From positions 932,501 through 996,500 of the forward strand of contig JAJTWR010000365.1 in assembly GCA_021613335.1 (NCBI GenBank): DNA of 64,000 nt, given 5' to 3'. Shown one piece after another: positions 1-13,133 of this stretch. The notes under the pieces were generated by a model. The model worked only from the letters and a program-made list of their open reading frames with translations, had not been told where the DNA came from and did no database searches. Position 1 is the stretch's first letter. Every line of letters begins with the position of its first letter. Origin of the DNA: Whitmania pigra (taxonomy: Eukaryota; Annelida; Clitellata; Hirudinida; Haemopidae). Made by a program: the position numbers and the translations under genes.

Positions 1-450
1 TTGTTTGTTTGTATGTTTGTCTGTAAATATGTGTTCAATTTAGTTTATTTTTTCATTATTCTGACATGTTCATTGTTCCAAGAAAAAGATCAGTTAAAAG
101 AGAATTTGCTTTTCTATACAAATCACGGATGGTCTATGACTAAGTAGAATAAATAATGTTATATAATTATATAAATCAGAATAAAAATACCAAAGAGATG
201 TTTTGTCATAATTCTTTTTTCCATCTGGTAAATCAAGCCATCCAGCAATTAGGAAATTATTTATTAGTTATGTTACACACAATAGCACAGCAAATAGAAA
301 AATTTAAAAAGCGGATTTTTAAAAAATCGATCAAAATTCTTACAGAAATTAAACATTAATGGCCCATGAATACTTGCGGAATTTATCGGCAAACATTTCT
401 CCACCTTTCATTTCACGGAGAGGATGGAAAGAAGAAGAAAAATAAAAATG
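1..450. other. AT-rich sequence without a recognised gene
   Basis: Begins with a short TTTG/TCTG-type simple repeat. A 67-codon plus-strand reading frame (156-359) has low-complexity AT-driven composition and no recognisable motif, so I do not call it a gene. Confidence 0.5.
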
Positions 451-778
<328 letters not shown>

Positions 779-1480
779 GAAGCAGGAAGAGATTACTTAA
801 AATAAGAGCCACACCTGGAAAACATTTGTATTTAATTGACTGCTGGTGTTGTATGTCCTAAATGGGTTCGCCAGAGATCTTTAAGATGGCTGACGTTTGA
901 TGATCCGAGGTTGAAATAATATTAATAAATAAATGATTATTGCTATTAATACTAATAAAAAAAATAATTATAGTAATTGTATTGTCACAAAATCAATAAA
1001 TAAAATCATCGAATAATTTTCTCCAACAAAATTATTATTTCACTTGTCAATTTAGTAATTGAAATCCTTTAACTTAAGTTTAATTGTACAATGTTATTGT
1101 AAAATTAGTTAAAATTAATTAACATTTAAAAATTATAAAATCAATTTTAATATGCAATTTTTCAATATATTCACGACAATGAACAACCTGTCACAGCAAT
1201 CGAATGCACTTGCACTGTATCCACCATTTTCGAAGATTTGTAGTAACAACAATCCCAACTAAACCAACAAAACATCGATACTATCGCTGAGTGTCACTGC
1301 AACAACATTAACTTTCAACAACAACAAATGTCTGCGACTGAATCTACATCAGATCGTACTGTTTGCTATGACATTTGAAATGGTATGTTGATAATAATAA
1401 TGTTTAAATATCGAATTTACCATGATAATGATGATCATAATAATGATTAGTATTAGTACTAATAAACACAGTGGTTTTAA
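779..1480. other. AT-rich intergenic sequence
   Basis: No coding frame or RNA gene recognised. The sequence is dominated by A/T runs and short ATT/AAT motifs. Confidence 0.5.
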
Positions 1481-1648
<168 letters not shown>

Positions 1649-2128
1649 GTTATAACGAGGACGCATGTTATCATTGGGACAATGGATATTTGTAAATAGA
1701 TGGGCGATAATACCTCTCCAGTGTGCATTCCTTACGAACACATGTTCTGGAGACGAAAGTGTTTTTAAGTGTTGAAATTGGTCTCGATAAGAAGATCTTT
1801 TCCAGCAAGTGCCCCCATCTCTCTCTTCCCGCCTTGTTATCTCTCTTTTGGTCTTTTTTTCTCCTAACCCAACCAGATGTTCTCCTGTTTATTCTAATCC
1901 TCTTTGCTCAGTCTCAATGGCAAACTCCTCAGGGTAGACTGAGGCGTTTGGGGATGGTTCATGGCTTGCCAATGTCTGGTTATATGTTAGGAATAATGTT
2001 TGGATGTAGCTCTAAGTGTTCCTATTATATGAAATATTTTTTGTTCTTGTTTTTGTTATTTTAATAATATTATTATAACTTTTACTAAGAATAAAATGCA
2101 AGTTTCCTAATACTAATGTTCTTATTAC

Positions 2129-2900
2129 TATCCATCCATCTGTCCGTCCGACCGCCCATCCATCCATCCATCCATCCATCCAGGCATACAAGAAAACCGA
2201 TGAAGAAGGAGACACAAAGGTATTCGGGGAAGATAACAAAATGAGGTGAGGGAGTACGATTCGCTTAAGATATCAACCGCCATTGATAGCAAGACGTCTG
2301 CAACATCCACGCTGGGAGACAAATTGGCGCGAGATTTGAAGCATTTTTGGCGTGCCTGGCTAATACGTAAATATGCAGAAACTAAAAAAAATAATTTACT
2401 TTTTAAAATTTTTTTGCTCATGTTTGTGCTTTTAGAAGAATCAATTTGACGGTTTATGGATATTAATTTCTATTTTATTTATTTAGTAAAAGGATTAAAT
2501 AGAGAGTTGGGCTACATCATCTACTGAATGAAGGAATGAATGGAGATAAAAGGATAAAAACGATGGAAGGATAGAGGAAGGAAGAAATTAAAAGCCACTG
2601 AAGAGTAATTAATAAGTCCAGAAAGTGGACACTTGTTCACTTAAGGAGCTCTTGAGGGGCCACCACCTTTTCACCCATCCATCCATCCATCCATCTCTCC
2701 ACCCACCCATCCATCCACCCATCTATCCACTCATCCGTTCACCTACTCATCAAATATTCCATCGATCGACAAGACAAGGTAACCACCCATTCAACCAACC
2801 ATTCATTCAACCATCCATTCAATCATTCATTCAACAATCCATTCAATCATTCATTCAACCATCCATTCAATCATTCATTCAACCAATCAAGGAATGAATG
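2129..2900. repeat. CATC/CATT tetranucleotide and minisatellite stretches
   Basis: A run of CCAT units at about 2129-2182 is followed, after about 490 bp of non-repetitive sequence, by CATC units (about 2672-2750). Next comes a minisatellite of CATTCAAC- and CATTCAAT-type units (about 2785-2885). Nothing coding is recognised between 1650 and 3240 apart from these. Confidence 0.85.
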
Positions 2901-3119
2901 ATCGATTGAACGAATGAGGGATTATGGCCAATATAAGTTGAGAGGTTAAAGATTGGACGTAGATTGTAAAGCATTGGTGCTTGAGTGAGCAGTTATTGAA
3001 GCTCGTAAAGATAGCAGGACTTCCTTCCTGTTCGTGAGAAATTGACATGTCCCTTCGATGGGCCATCTTGAGCCCACTTTTCTGACATAAAGACGCCAAG
3101 TACTCACTTATCGGCCCAT

Positions 3120-3240
3120 TCAGTCGCTCACTCATTTACTCACTCATTCGTCTGTTTTTTCGCTAACTCTTTCCTTCGCTCGTTTACTCATTCACCCATT
3201 CACTCATTCATTCATTCATTCACTCGTTTATCCATTCATT
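3120..3240. repeat. Degenerate (CATT/CACT)n repeat
   Basis: Imperfect ACTC/ATTC tetranucleotide units, densest at 3185-3240. Confidence 0.75.
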
Positions 3241-3349
3241 TGCTCACTCGGTAAGTCTCTTGTCACAGCCAGAGTGAATGTTGTTGCTGTGTCGCAGATA
3301 AAATAATGGTTGTAACTTTTGAAAGTGATGTCCTCCTCTTGCTGTTCTG

Positions 3350-3578
<229 letters not shown>

Positions 3579-3856
3579 ACATCTCCTATCTTTCTGGGGC
3601 TTGCTCAAGTACAGATTCGTATCTTTAATTTAGCATTTTAGCCAACACTAACAAACAAGGTTGAACGAAAACTGTCGTTGTCAGAAGTGTTTCTGTGATC
3701 ATTATCATCATCGCAGTCTGTTTTCTTTGTCGTTGTTTGCGTTGTTATCTGTTTGCGTTGGTCTTTCACGACGCTTTCAAACGCTTGTTTGAGATTGACG
3801 TCCGATTTCCGATTCTTATGAAAATAATTGTCAACTTTGACCTCTTCACCTGTTTA

Positions 3857-3900
3857 TCAACAACAACAATAACAACAGCAACAACAACAATAACAACAGC

Positions 3901-3932
<32 letters not shown>

Positions 3933-3935
3933 GAT
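3857..3935. repeat. (AAC)n microsatellite
   Basis: AAC triplets with AAT and AGC interruptions, ending in a pure AAC run. Confidence 0.9.
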
Positions 3936-4026
3936 TAACAATACAATAGGAGTTCAAGTGGTGTTTTTGATGTTTACGCATGTTGTTAGAAGCATTTTTG
4001 AAGTAACATCAACAAGTATTGCATGA

Positions 4027-4140
<114 letters not shown>

Positions 4141-4535
4141 TTTATATTAATAAAATATAATATTAATTGTATTATTAATAATATAAACAGTTATAATTAA
4201 TAATATAATAATACTGGATGATTATAACCACAATTAAATCACTGTAAACTACAAAAAGAATAAATATTTTTAATTTTTTAAATTTCAAATACTACCATTA
4301 ATACCAATCATCATCATCATAATTCAATCACACGGTGAATCAACCAGCAACTGGTCAATCCAAATAACTGATTGCTGTCCAAATTTGCCTCGCGAGTTGT
4401 TTACATTGGAAGGAATGATGACGTCAACGAGAACCGATTAAGAGCTACAGAAGCAGCTGAATGCTTCACGAAAGCAATATTGGGATGATGTGACGAACGA
4501 GAGGGAGAATGATCAAGGATGCTGGAAAGGACGGA

Positions 4536-4665
4536 CGGGTGGGTGGATGGATGGATGGACGGATGGGCGGACGGACGGATGGGCGGACGGACGGATGGAT
4601 GGCTGGATGGACAGGCGGACGGACGGACGGACGGATGGATGGCTGGATGGATGGATGGATGAATG
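4536..4665. repeat. (GGAT/GGAC)n tetranucleotide array
   Basis: GGAT, GGAC and GGCG-type units in higher-order blocks. The same unit, inverted, occurs as CCAT at 2129-2182. Confidence 0.9.
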
Positions 4666-4879
4666 GAAGCGTGGATGTTATCTAACTATTCCTTCTTCCA
4701 TTCATCCCTAATCCACGTCACACTTGGTGAGTTTTCATAAACAGATTAAAAAGTGACCGATGTACATTCCAACTTTCCAACCTTCCAACCCGGGTTCAGC
4801 ACTTTGTGCTGTTTGGAATAAGTCTGCCTCATTACCATACTAAGCTCCTCCCCTTTCGAATTAGGCCGAATCATCTGAC

Positions 4880-4912
4880 ACGTGGCAATATAAATAGAGG
4901 ATTCCTTATTTA
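4880..4912 (+). promoter_or_regulatory. Orphan TATA box with nearby E-box
   Basis: A TATAAATAG element lies about ten bases after a CACGTG-type E-box. No reading frame follows it, only AT-rich DNA and the large CAT repeat. It could be a remnant promoter, a non-coding RNA promoter, or chance in AT-rich DNA. Confidence 0.2.
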
Positions 4913-5205
4913 TGAAGCTCATCAATTGGAGCCATTACGCTGACATATAACACGCTCGCCTTCGTCGTCATCATCGTCACTGCAACTACTATTAATATCA
5001 GTACCACCATCATTTTCAACATTAATGTGACGATTGAAATTCTCCCGAATAATTATTTTCAATTAAAAATTCAAATAAAATCAAATACGAAAAATATTAA
5101 GGCTTACAAATTGTGAATGGGTGCTTAATATTTAAAATAATTTATTTGAACAAATGTTCTGTTTTCAACAATATGAGCTGCAAACTTAATCATCATTAAC
5201 ATAAT

Positions 5206-5819
<614 letters not shown>

Positions 5820-6164
5820 GTCCGCCGTCATTATTGTCATCACCACCATCATCATTGGCATCATCATCAGCCTCGCGCCCCTCGTAACCAGGTCTGTTAA
5901 ATGGCTGGCATAAACAGCTTCAGGTGACACCATGTGATTGATTGATTGGTTGGCTGATTGATTACACAACCGTCCCAAGTGATTGACAATCTTTATCGGG
6001 GCGTTCAATGTCCACATTGTTCTCTTAATTTATGGAAATCATCTCAAATGTGCTTTTTCAAATGACACTTTTGTAAGCAAAAAAAATGTTCAAGTCACTT
6101 CATTGTTTGACCTTATCAACTGTTAAGACAATGTACAAGTGGCAGTAGTAATGATGTTAGTGCT

Positions 6165-6290
<126 letters not shown>

Positions 6291-6613
6291 GCAGCTGGAC
6301 AATATATCCTTTGTATTATTTTTATTATAATTATAGTAATTACTGTTAATATATCACATTCATGTACAACTAACAATGCAACTGCACAATATAAACTTTA
6401 TTATTAATGTTAATTATGACAATACAGTTCAGAATTTGTTTAACAACATAATAAATTTAAAATTATAAAAAAATTAAAGCATGAATGAATGTAATAATCA
6501 AATGGATAAAATGAGAAATACAAAAATCAACCGCTCAACAGGCAATGAGAACAACAACAACAACAACAACAAACGACGACGACGCCAAGCAACATCAGCA
6601 GTCGTTGTTGTTG

Positions 6614-7086
6614 TCAGTGTTGTTCGAATCTTCGCGGACTCGAGAACGGTTGTTGTTGTCGCACGTGACCCTGCAATTCGTTGCTGTTGCTGCGCGTGAA
6701 GATGGTTGAGCTTGGGCGACTGGTTAATTCACAGCAAGGGTAAGAATATTTTTGAAATTGTTGTAATTTTTGTAACTGATGATGATGACGACGCTGATTA
6801 TAATTGGGATGATGGTGATGATCCCGAGGACGGTGATAATCGTATGGTTGTTGTTGCTGTTGTAGATAGTCGTGAAGATGATCCTGTTGGAGATGATGAC
6901 GATCTTCTTGCTGATGATAGTGATGATCTTTCGGGTGATGATTGTGATGATGATCCTGCTGCTGCTGCTGATGATGATGGTGAATTGATGAATTCTCCTC
7001 AAAGTCAAAACTCCTGAGAGGTTCCTCGTATTCCTCGTGGAAGTAGCGAGGTGGTCTCACAAATTTTTTTCTACTCTGTTGTTCAT
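6614..7086 (-). CDS. His/Gln-rich candidate terminal exon
   Basis: An open minus-strand frame of about 155 codons with an acidic/aromatic start (RPPRYFHEEYEEPLRSFDF). It is followed by dense His and Gln tracts and a Ser/Arg-rich end, closed by a stop at 6614-6616. There is no in-frame ATG near its start, so it must be an exon if real; a possible acceptor (CAG before AGT) lies near 7085. It lies just downstream of the coiled-coil gene and could be its last exon. However, the last confident exon of that gene ends in phase 1 while this acceptor would need phase 0. The biased composition means it could also be repeat-derived sequence. Confidence 0.3.
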
Positions 7087-7460
7087 GATGTTGTGGTTGT
7101 TGTTCATGATGTTGTTGTTTATGTTGTTGTGGTCGTTGATGTTGTTATTTCAGTTGCATATAATTGTGTAGCACCGTCATGAGTTATTTTAAAAAAATTT
7201 GCTTCATTCTGAGACAATTCATATTCAATGGATGCATTCGATAAATTATAGATACATCAATTTAAATTTTAAATGCATCAATTCACTCTAAAATCTTGTG
7301 CAACTTCATTTTATATTAACTTTTAATTAAAAATTAATTTCAAAAATATTTTGGAAATATTTAATTAATGCTCCACAGATGGCCCTATAGATTTTGCAAA
7401 TCCATTGGAAGTTAATAATAATAATTAATTAGAATATTGTTTATATTAATAATAATGAGA

Positions 7461-7693
7461 TTACAACAATACAATATAATTATAATGCATAAAATTATTT
7501 ACAACAATACAATATAATTATAACGCATGAAATTATTTACAACAATACAATATAATTATAACGCATGAAATTATTTACAACAATACAATATAATTATAAC
7601 GCATGAAATTATTTACAACAATACAATATAATTATAACGCATGAAATTATTTACAACAATACAATATAATTATAACGCATGAAATTATTTACA
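7461..7693. repeat. 38-bp minisatellite, about six copies
   Basis: The motif TTACAACAATACAATATAAT and its continuation recur exactly every 38 bp (7461, 7499, 7537 and so on). The first unit is slightly diverged and the last is partial. It ends 27 bases from the 3' end of the coiled-coil gene's last confident exon, so it lies inside that gene's next intron. Confidence 0.93.
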
Positions 7694-7719
7694 ACTAACG
7701 CAAAGATAAAATCCATCAC

Positions 7720-8750
7720 CCTCTTTGTTGCTTTTCAACAAATTCATCAATTTTGTCTTTTCAGATGTCCACTCCTCCTGGTTTTCAGTGATCTGAAATT
7801 AGATGTTCAATTGTTCAATTATTATCATCCTAAATATCACCTAATTATCAATCTATCACCATCATTGTCATTCATTAATTCAAGTCATTAATGGATTAAA
7901 ATGTATTCTAAATATATTATATTCCTAAATATAGATTATTCCTCAGGAAATCCTAGAGCTCACTTTGGAAATCAAATAGTTTTGAAATGTAACTCTACAA
8001 CCATCGAACCAACCAACCTGGTTCTCCAATCGTTTAATCTTTGCCTCAGCCTGATGAAATTTTTCCTTCATTTCCAAATAATCCTGGAAACTGTCTACTG
8101 GCAGAGGCTTTCCTTGATGATGTTGCTTTCTCGATGACTGGCGATGAGGATGATGATGATGAGGATGATGAGGAGTGTGAGGAGGATGGGGCGGATGATG
8201 AGGCTGACTGGAGCTATCGAGAGAATGGATCGTGTGCTGGGGACTCTGGCGTGGTAGGGAACAAGGACAAGGAGAACAACTTTCATCCTGGAATGACGTA
8301 CGTAGAATTCACATTCCATTTTCACTTTCATTTATCACTTCTGCCAGACAATGGTATTTTTTAATTTGGTAATAATTATAATTGGGCGGTTTAGGGTTTT
8401 AGTTTCATAAAATCTGATCACATGTGCGAAATAAAAAAATAACACAAAATCATAATTAGGAATATTCATCAACTGATTACTATTTAAAATATAATGAATA
8501 TTAATGACGTTCGGAGAAATGCACTTTCATCACCTTCATCTCGATGAGCCTCTTTCTCAGCAGAGCATTCTCCTTCTCAAGTTCTTCCATTCTTCTTTCC
8601 GTCCTCTTCGCTATAACAACCATAGAGCATCATGGTCATCGTCGTCACCGTCACCGTCATCATCATCGTCGTCGTCGTCGTCGTCGTCGTCACCGTCATC
8701 ATCATCATCATCATCATCATCATCGTTGTCGTCGTCGTCGTCGTCATCAC

Positions 8751-8808
<58 letters not shown>

Positions 8809-9106
8809 GTCATCATCATCATCATCATCATCATCACCTTTTGAAATGCTTTGCATCCTCAGCAGCATCTCCATCTTTTCAATGACCTTCTCCTGCTTCC
8901 TGTAAGCCTCCTCCAAACTCCTGACCTTGGCAACCTTAGCCTCGAGTTGTTTCTCAAGGTCACAGGAAGGTGGCACCACTGGTTTGTGGTGCTTGCGAAG
9001 CATTCTCTTCTCGTTCTCGTTCTTCTGAATACGATTTTTATGCTTTTAAAAGTAAATAGCAAATAATAACAATATTAATAATAATAATAATAATAACAAT
9101 AATAAA

Positions 9107-9157
<51 letters not shown>

Positions 9158-10791
9158 AATCTAATAATTACAACTTATTATGAATTGACGGGTTACAATA
9201 TAACTTACAAAATGATTAGTTTGTTAAAACTTATTATAATGATATTTATATTTATTGGCGCCATCTTCAAATATTCTACGAATAACTTCAATATAATCTC
9301 CTTTCAATGTCTCCATAAACATTCACCTAACCAGGTGTTCACATCTCCTACCTGGATTAACTGATCCTGCAGTTTCAGAACTTTATCGCGGTAGTTCTTG
9401 AGTTCATGTGCTTGTAGAGACAGTTGTTCCTTCAACATTCCTGTGGTCAGATGAACAGATTTTAACCTTGTGTTGCTGTAAAGTTGACACGAATCACACA
9501 TCCTTTCCAATCACTCTTTGTGTGCATGTTTTATGAACGTGAGGATGAGTTACAGTGATGTAGTTATTGCACAACTGTAGTTCATTTATCACATAACTAC
9601 AGTTATTACATAAATATTATTCTTCGTTAGGAAGTGATCAAAAGGAAGGGTGAGCAGATCACGATGAGTTGAGTGAATGATTGGATAGGTGAGTATATAA
9701 GTGAATGGATAAATAAATGAGTAAACGTTTGAATAATATTAATAATTACTTTAACTCATAAATATATTGATGTATCTCACCCATTAAGAGAAGCAAAATA
9801 ATGACAGCGTCAAGTAATACAATTCGCTCCAACAAAGCAACATTGAATAATACAACATGCAAGCAACAATCCTGCTACGTTCAAATGATAAACTCGAACA
9901 AAACACGCGACGCAACTGCTAGGACACTGTTTCTAAGACAGCACAACGCTTTTCATTTGAAATTAACTTTAAGACGAATTTATTTTTAAGTAAAAAAAAA
10001 TTTTAAGTAAATAAAAGTAGGGCATCTAAGTATTATTGTAAAATAAGATGAAATAGAAATTAGAATTAGACTATTGACTTCGATTTAAGATGATGTTGGT
10101 GTGAAGTTTTTTTTACAAATCCTGAACTGGCTTTGAATTGAGAGCTTGTACCAAGTTTAAGAGTCGGATTTTCAGAACCTGGCTCAAGCTGTTTTGGTTT
10201 AAATTAATTGCCGCTGCTGACACTGATGCAATATAGCAACAATAAGTTAATTTACATTTATAAATTTTAGTTTTATTTAAAAAATTTAATTCCACGTGTA
10301 GACTTCTATTTTCAAAGTACACAATAATTACCAATTTCAAAGTGATATCATAAATTTAAATACATTAACCAGCTGTTGCATGACCAGATTTTGATAATTT
10401 CCCAGTTACAAAGTAAAATCATCAATTTAAGCTTACTAATGATCAGCTTTACTAACATGGTAAAGCTCGAAGATGAACAACGCCACAAACCGCATTTAAT
10501 GTCAAGGTCACCTTTGTATCTCAGGGCCATGCCAGCGTCGAAGTCTTCGTTGCCACCTGTCGAAGAACCGCTGCAGTACTCGTCATCTGAGTTGAGAACC
10601 GATCGATGTCCGAACAGTTTCCTCACTTTCATTTTTTCCACTTCGATGATTTTTTTGCGCATCTTTGACGCTTCGTCCTCCATCTTGGATAAGATTTTCT
10701 TGGTGGCTTTCAGGTTGTCATCGAATGTCATGTTGTCAAAATCTAACGGGTACGTTTGAATGTCATTTGAAGATGACTTGTTTTCTTGGAT
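7720..10791 (-). CDS. Coiled-coil protein gene, six joined exons (partial)
   Basis: Exons 10512-10791, 9352-9440, 8838-9042, 8534-8610, 8018-8287 and 7720-7792 join with GT-AG introns, and every phase fits (0/1, 1/0, 0/1, 1/0, 0/0, 0/1). The product is mostly charged helix. Examples are KKILSKMEDEASKMRKKII, the HELKNYRDKVLKLQDQLIQ segment and EELEKENALLRKRLIEMK. One exon begins with a Cys/Pro/His-rich segment (PHHPPHPPHTPHH). The first exon opens after an acceptor, not at an ATG, so the 5' end is missing from this model. A short final exon at about 7367-7391 (PSVEH then stop) would fit in phase, weakly. I do not recognise the family; a CCDC-type cytoskeletal or ciliary protein is only a guess. 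Confidence 0.72.
8640..8837. repeat. Intronic CAT/CGT microsatellite abutting a splice donor
   Basis: Blocks of CAT and CGT triplets (GATG/ACG on the minus strand) fill nearly the whole intron between exons 8838-9042 and 8534-8610. The minus-strand intron starts GTGATGATG, so the repeat itself supplies the 5' splice-site bases. Confidence 0.85.
9070..9165. repeat. Imperfect (AAT)n microsatellite
   Basis: AAT triplets with AAC and AAA interruptions, inside the coiled-coil gene's intron. Confidence 0.9.
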
Positions 10792-10799
10792 CTAATTAA

Positions 10800-13130
10800 T
10801 TAATTAATGTACAAAAATTAAAAATGCACTTAAGTGCACAAACTGATTCTACTCAAATGGGTGTTTCTCGTTTGACAGAGTTTACTTAAGTCTGATAAGA
10901 TATTCCGAAATTATTTTATTTTTACGGAAAATATGGACAAAAATCTACAATGTCATATTGAAACAATATGACACAACAATGTCATCTTTATTAATAGGTC
11001 TATTAATAATTAATAATATTTATTAACAATGACAATTAGTTATAATTTAATTGCCTGTTCAAATAAAAAACTGCCAAAATGGAATTGACTGAAATCATTA
11101 TCTACCGTAAGAACATTCGAGAGGAGGGGTATTCAGGTTGTGAACAAGTTTGACTGGCATTTCTCGCTTAGAAATTTTCAGATTATTAATAAATAAATAA
11201 ATGATAATTTAGCAACCGACATTGTAATTTTAAAGTGAAAACCACGCTTTGTTATGTTTACAAACGACATACACAATTACGTCATCAACAATTCAATATC
11301 CGATTTAATATTTGTTCGATTGTCTTATTATTTTTATTTTATTTAAAAGAAACAAAAATTTTTATAACATTTCAGTTTATTACGATAAAATTTATAATCC
11401 ATTAAATTAAATTAATAATTAAAATATCAAACATAAAAGAATAATGATATTTTGACTAACCTCATAATTTCATTCATTTTTGTCCATTATAATAAAAAAA
11501 ACGTCTATTTAGAAATAATGTTTTTTCATTGTGAAACAAATTACAGATTTGCAAGAAATCAAAAAAAAGATCATTTCTTCGAACTAAATGGATCTGTTGT
11601 CCAAAGTATCTAAAATCATCAAAGATTTTAACTCATTTAGCACACCATCCCGAGGTTATTGATGCCAAATCGCTTTGAGAGTGAATTAATTTTAAAGGCA
11701 TTTTAATCAGAAGGACAAGAACATCCCATGGCAACCGTCAAAACAATGCAATATTTACCTTTGTCTGCTTTCCACCTGTGAATTCATTCACGCGTTTAAG
11801 CCAATAGACGAGTGCGCGAGGTATCATTAACTACTTGAGGGAAACTATTTGTGCACAATTAAGTTCCGTTTTTTACTTGTCAGATTTCTGGGCCTCCACC
11901 AATTACCCGATTATGATGAAAGTGTTAAGGGGTGAGACCATTAGTTTTCCGCACTGGGTGACATCAGCCCTAGTGACGCTGTTGCTCAAACAAACATTTT
12001 TAAAAAGAAAAATTGCGACAGACAATTATAACTTTAATACAAGTATAATATCGATCAATTTTTATTATTTTAGAAATAAATAAATATCGAATAAATCGTT
12101 ATTGTTGCTTTCTTTTAATAGAGGGCGTCCCATGGCTGTGCAGGCTGGATTGCGAACGCAAGACGACTGTTGTTATTTAGCGATTATTCAGCACAGAGAC
12201 TTCTTACGCAATCGATACTGATAACTCAATTACGATAGCGCAGTATTTACAGTTAAAAGTTACTGTCCGTTAATTAACTAAATATTTGGCAAATAAATTT
12301 AATAATAAACTAGGCATGAATTAGGCCCCATCGTTTATATCACTAAAGTCGTACTAGGCTTAACGAAAGCCTCATATAACGAACATCACCGTCAAGAAAG
12401 TGCGGGTGCATTGCATGATAAAATCTTTTCACACAACCCCTCTGCCCTCTGGTGCTAAATACCTTGTTTATCAGAAAACAAGGTAATGTATTGTAATAAT
12501 TTTCGGGCCAAAAGAAGCGCTAGTGCTTATTTTCGGGAGCTGTCTTATATTTTCATTAAACAATTTAACATGTTAATCTGCTGGAAATTGTTTTCCGCAA
12601 AGCGAACCAGCCGTTTAGCGAACATGACGGTGAAATGAATTGCGTTTGTTAAACGTAGTCCCATTGCATAATACGCCGTCAATAATCGTAGATTATTCTG
12701 ATATTTAAGTTTTAATCAGTCGTGACTGCGCACAAGTTTTGTCTTTATATAATAAAAGTCAAGCACGGAACACCACATGCTTCAGAGACATGACTTATTC
12801 CTCATTTACCTGCTCATACGACGAATGTTATTTTAATGTTGTTAACATTTTATACCAAAAATAGATAATGAGTTACTTAAATAATTAATTGCTAATATTA
12901 TTCATTGGTTTTATTGCATTTATCACTGGAAACTCACCAACTCATTTGAAGATTAGTTTAAAGTGAATATTAAAAATAAAGGTAATTATATTAACAAATG
13001 GAAACTAACTACACTTATCACAAGGGTTCATGGCATAAAGCGTTATGATCGCTTTTATCAAATATGGCCATGAAAAACTACTTAAATAGTACAAACAACG
13101 ATTACAAGAACCAAGGTCTGAGCTTCGATG
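10800..13130. other. AT-rich stretch without a recognised gene
   Basis: Lies between two minus-strand genes and may hold 5' exons or the promoter of the coiled-coil gene; none could be defined. At about 12121-12175 there is a GGGCGTCCC...GTGCAGGCTGG...GCGAAC segment that resembles part of the SINEs at 47.1-47.4 kb. An 82-codon plus frame (11835-12083) shows no motif. Confidence 0.5.
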
Positions 13131-13133
13131 AAA

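Noticed and set aside
6706..7017. Acidic plus-strand frame (Asp-rich)
   Set aside because: It is the complement of the His/Gln-rich minus-strand frame; Asp codons there simply mirror His codons (ATC/GAT).
7461..7693. CRISPR-like regular repeats
   Set aside because: The units are contiguous with no unique spacers, in a eukaryotic genome: an ordinary minisatellite.
8041..8364. Acidic plus-strand frame with Asp/Glu tracts
   Set aside because: Antisense of a phase-consistent coiled-coil exon (8018-8287), which has splice sites at both ends.
11835..12083. 82-codon plus-strand frame
   Set aside because: No motif, AT-driven C-terminus, no supporting splice or regulatory signals.
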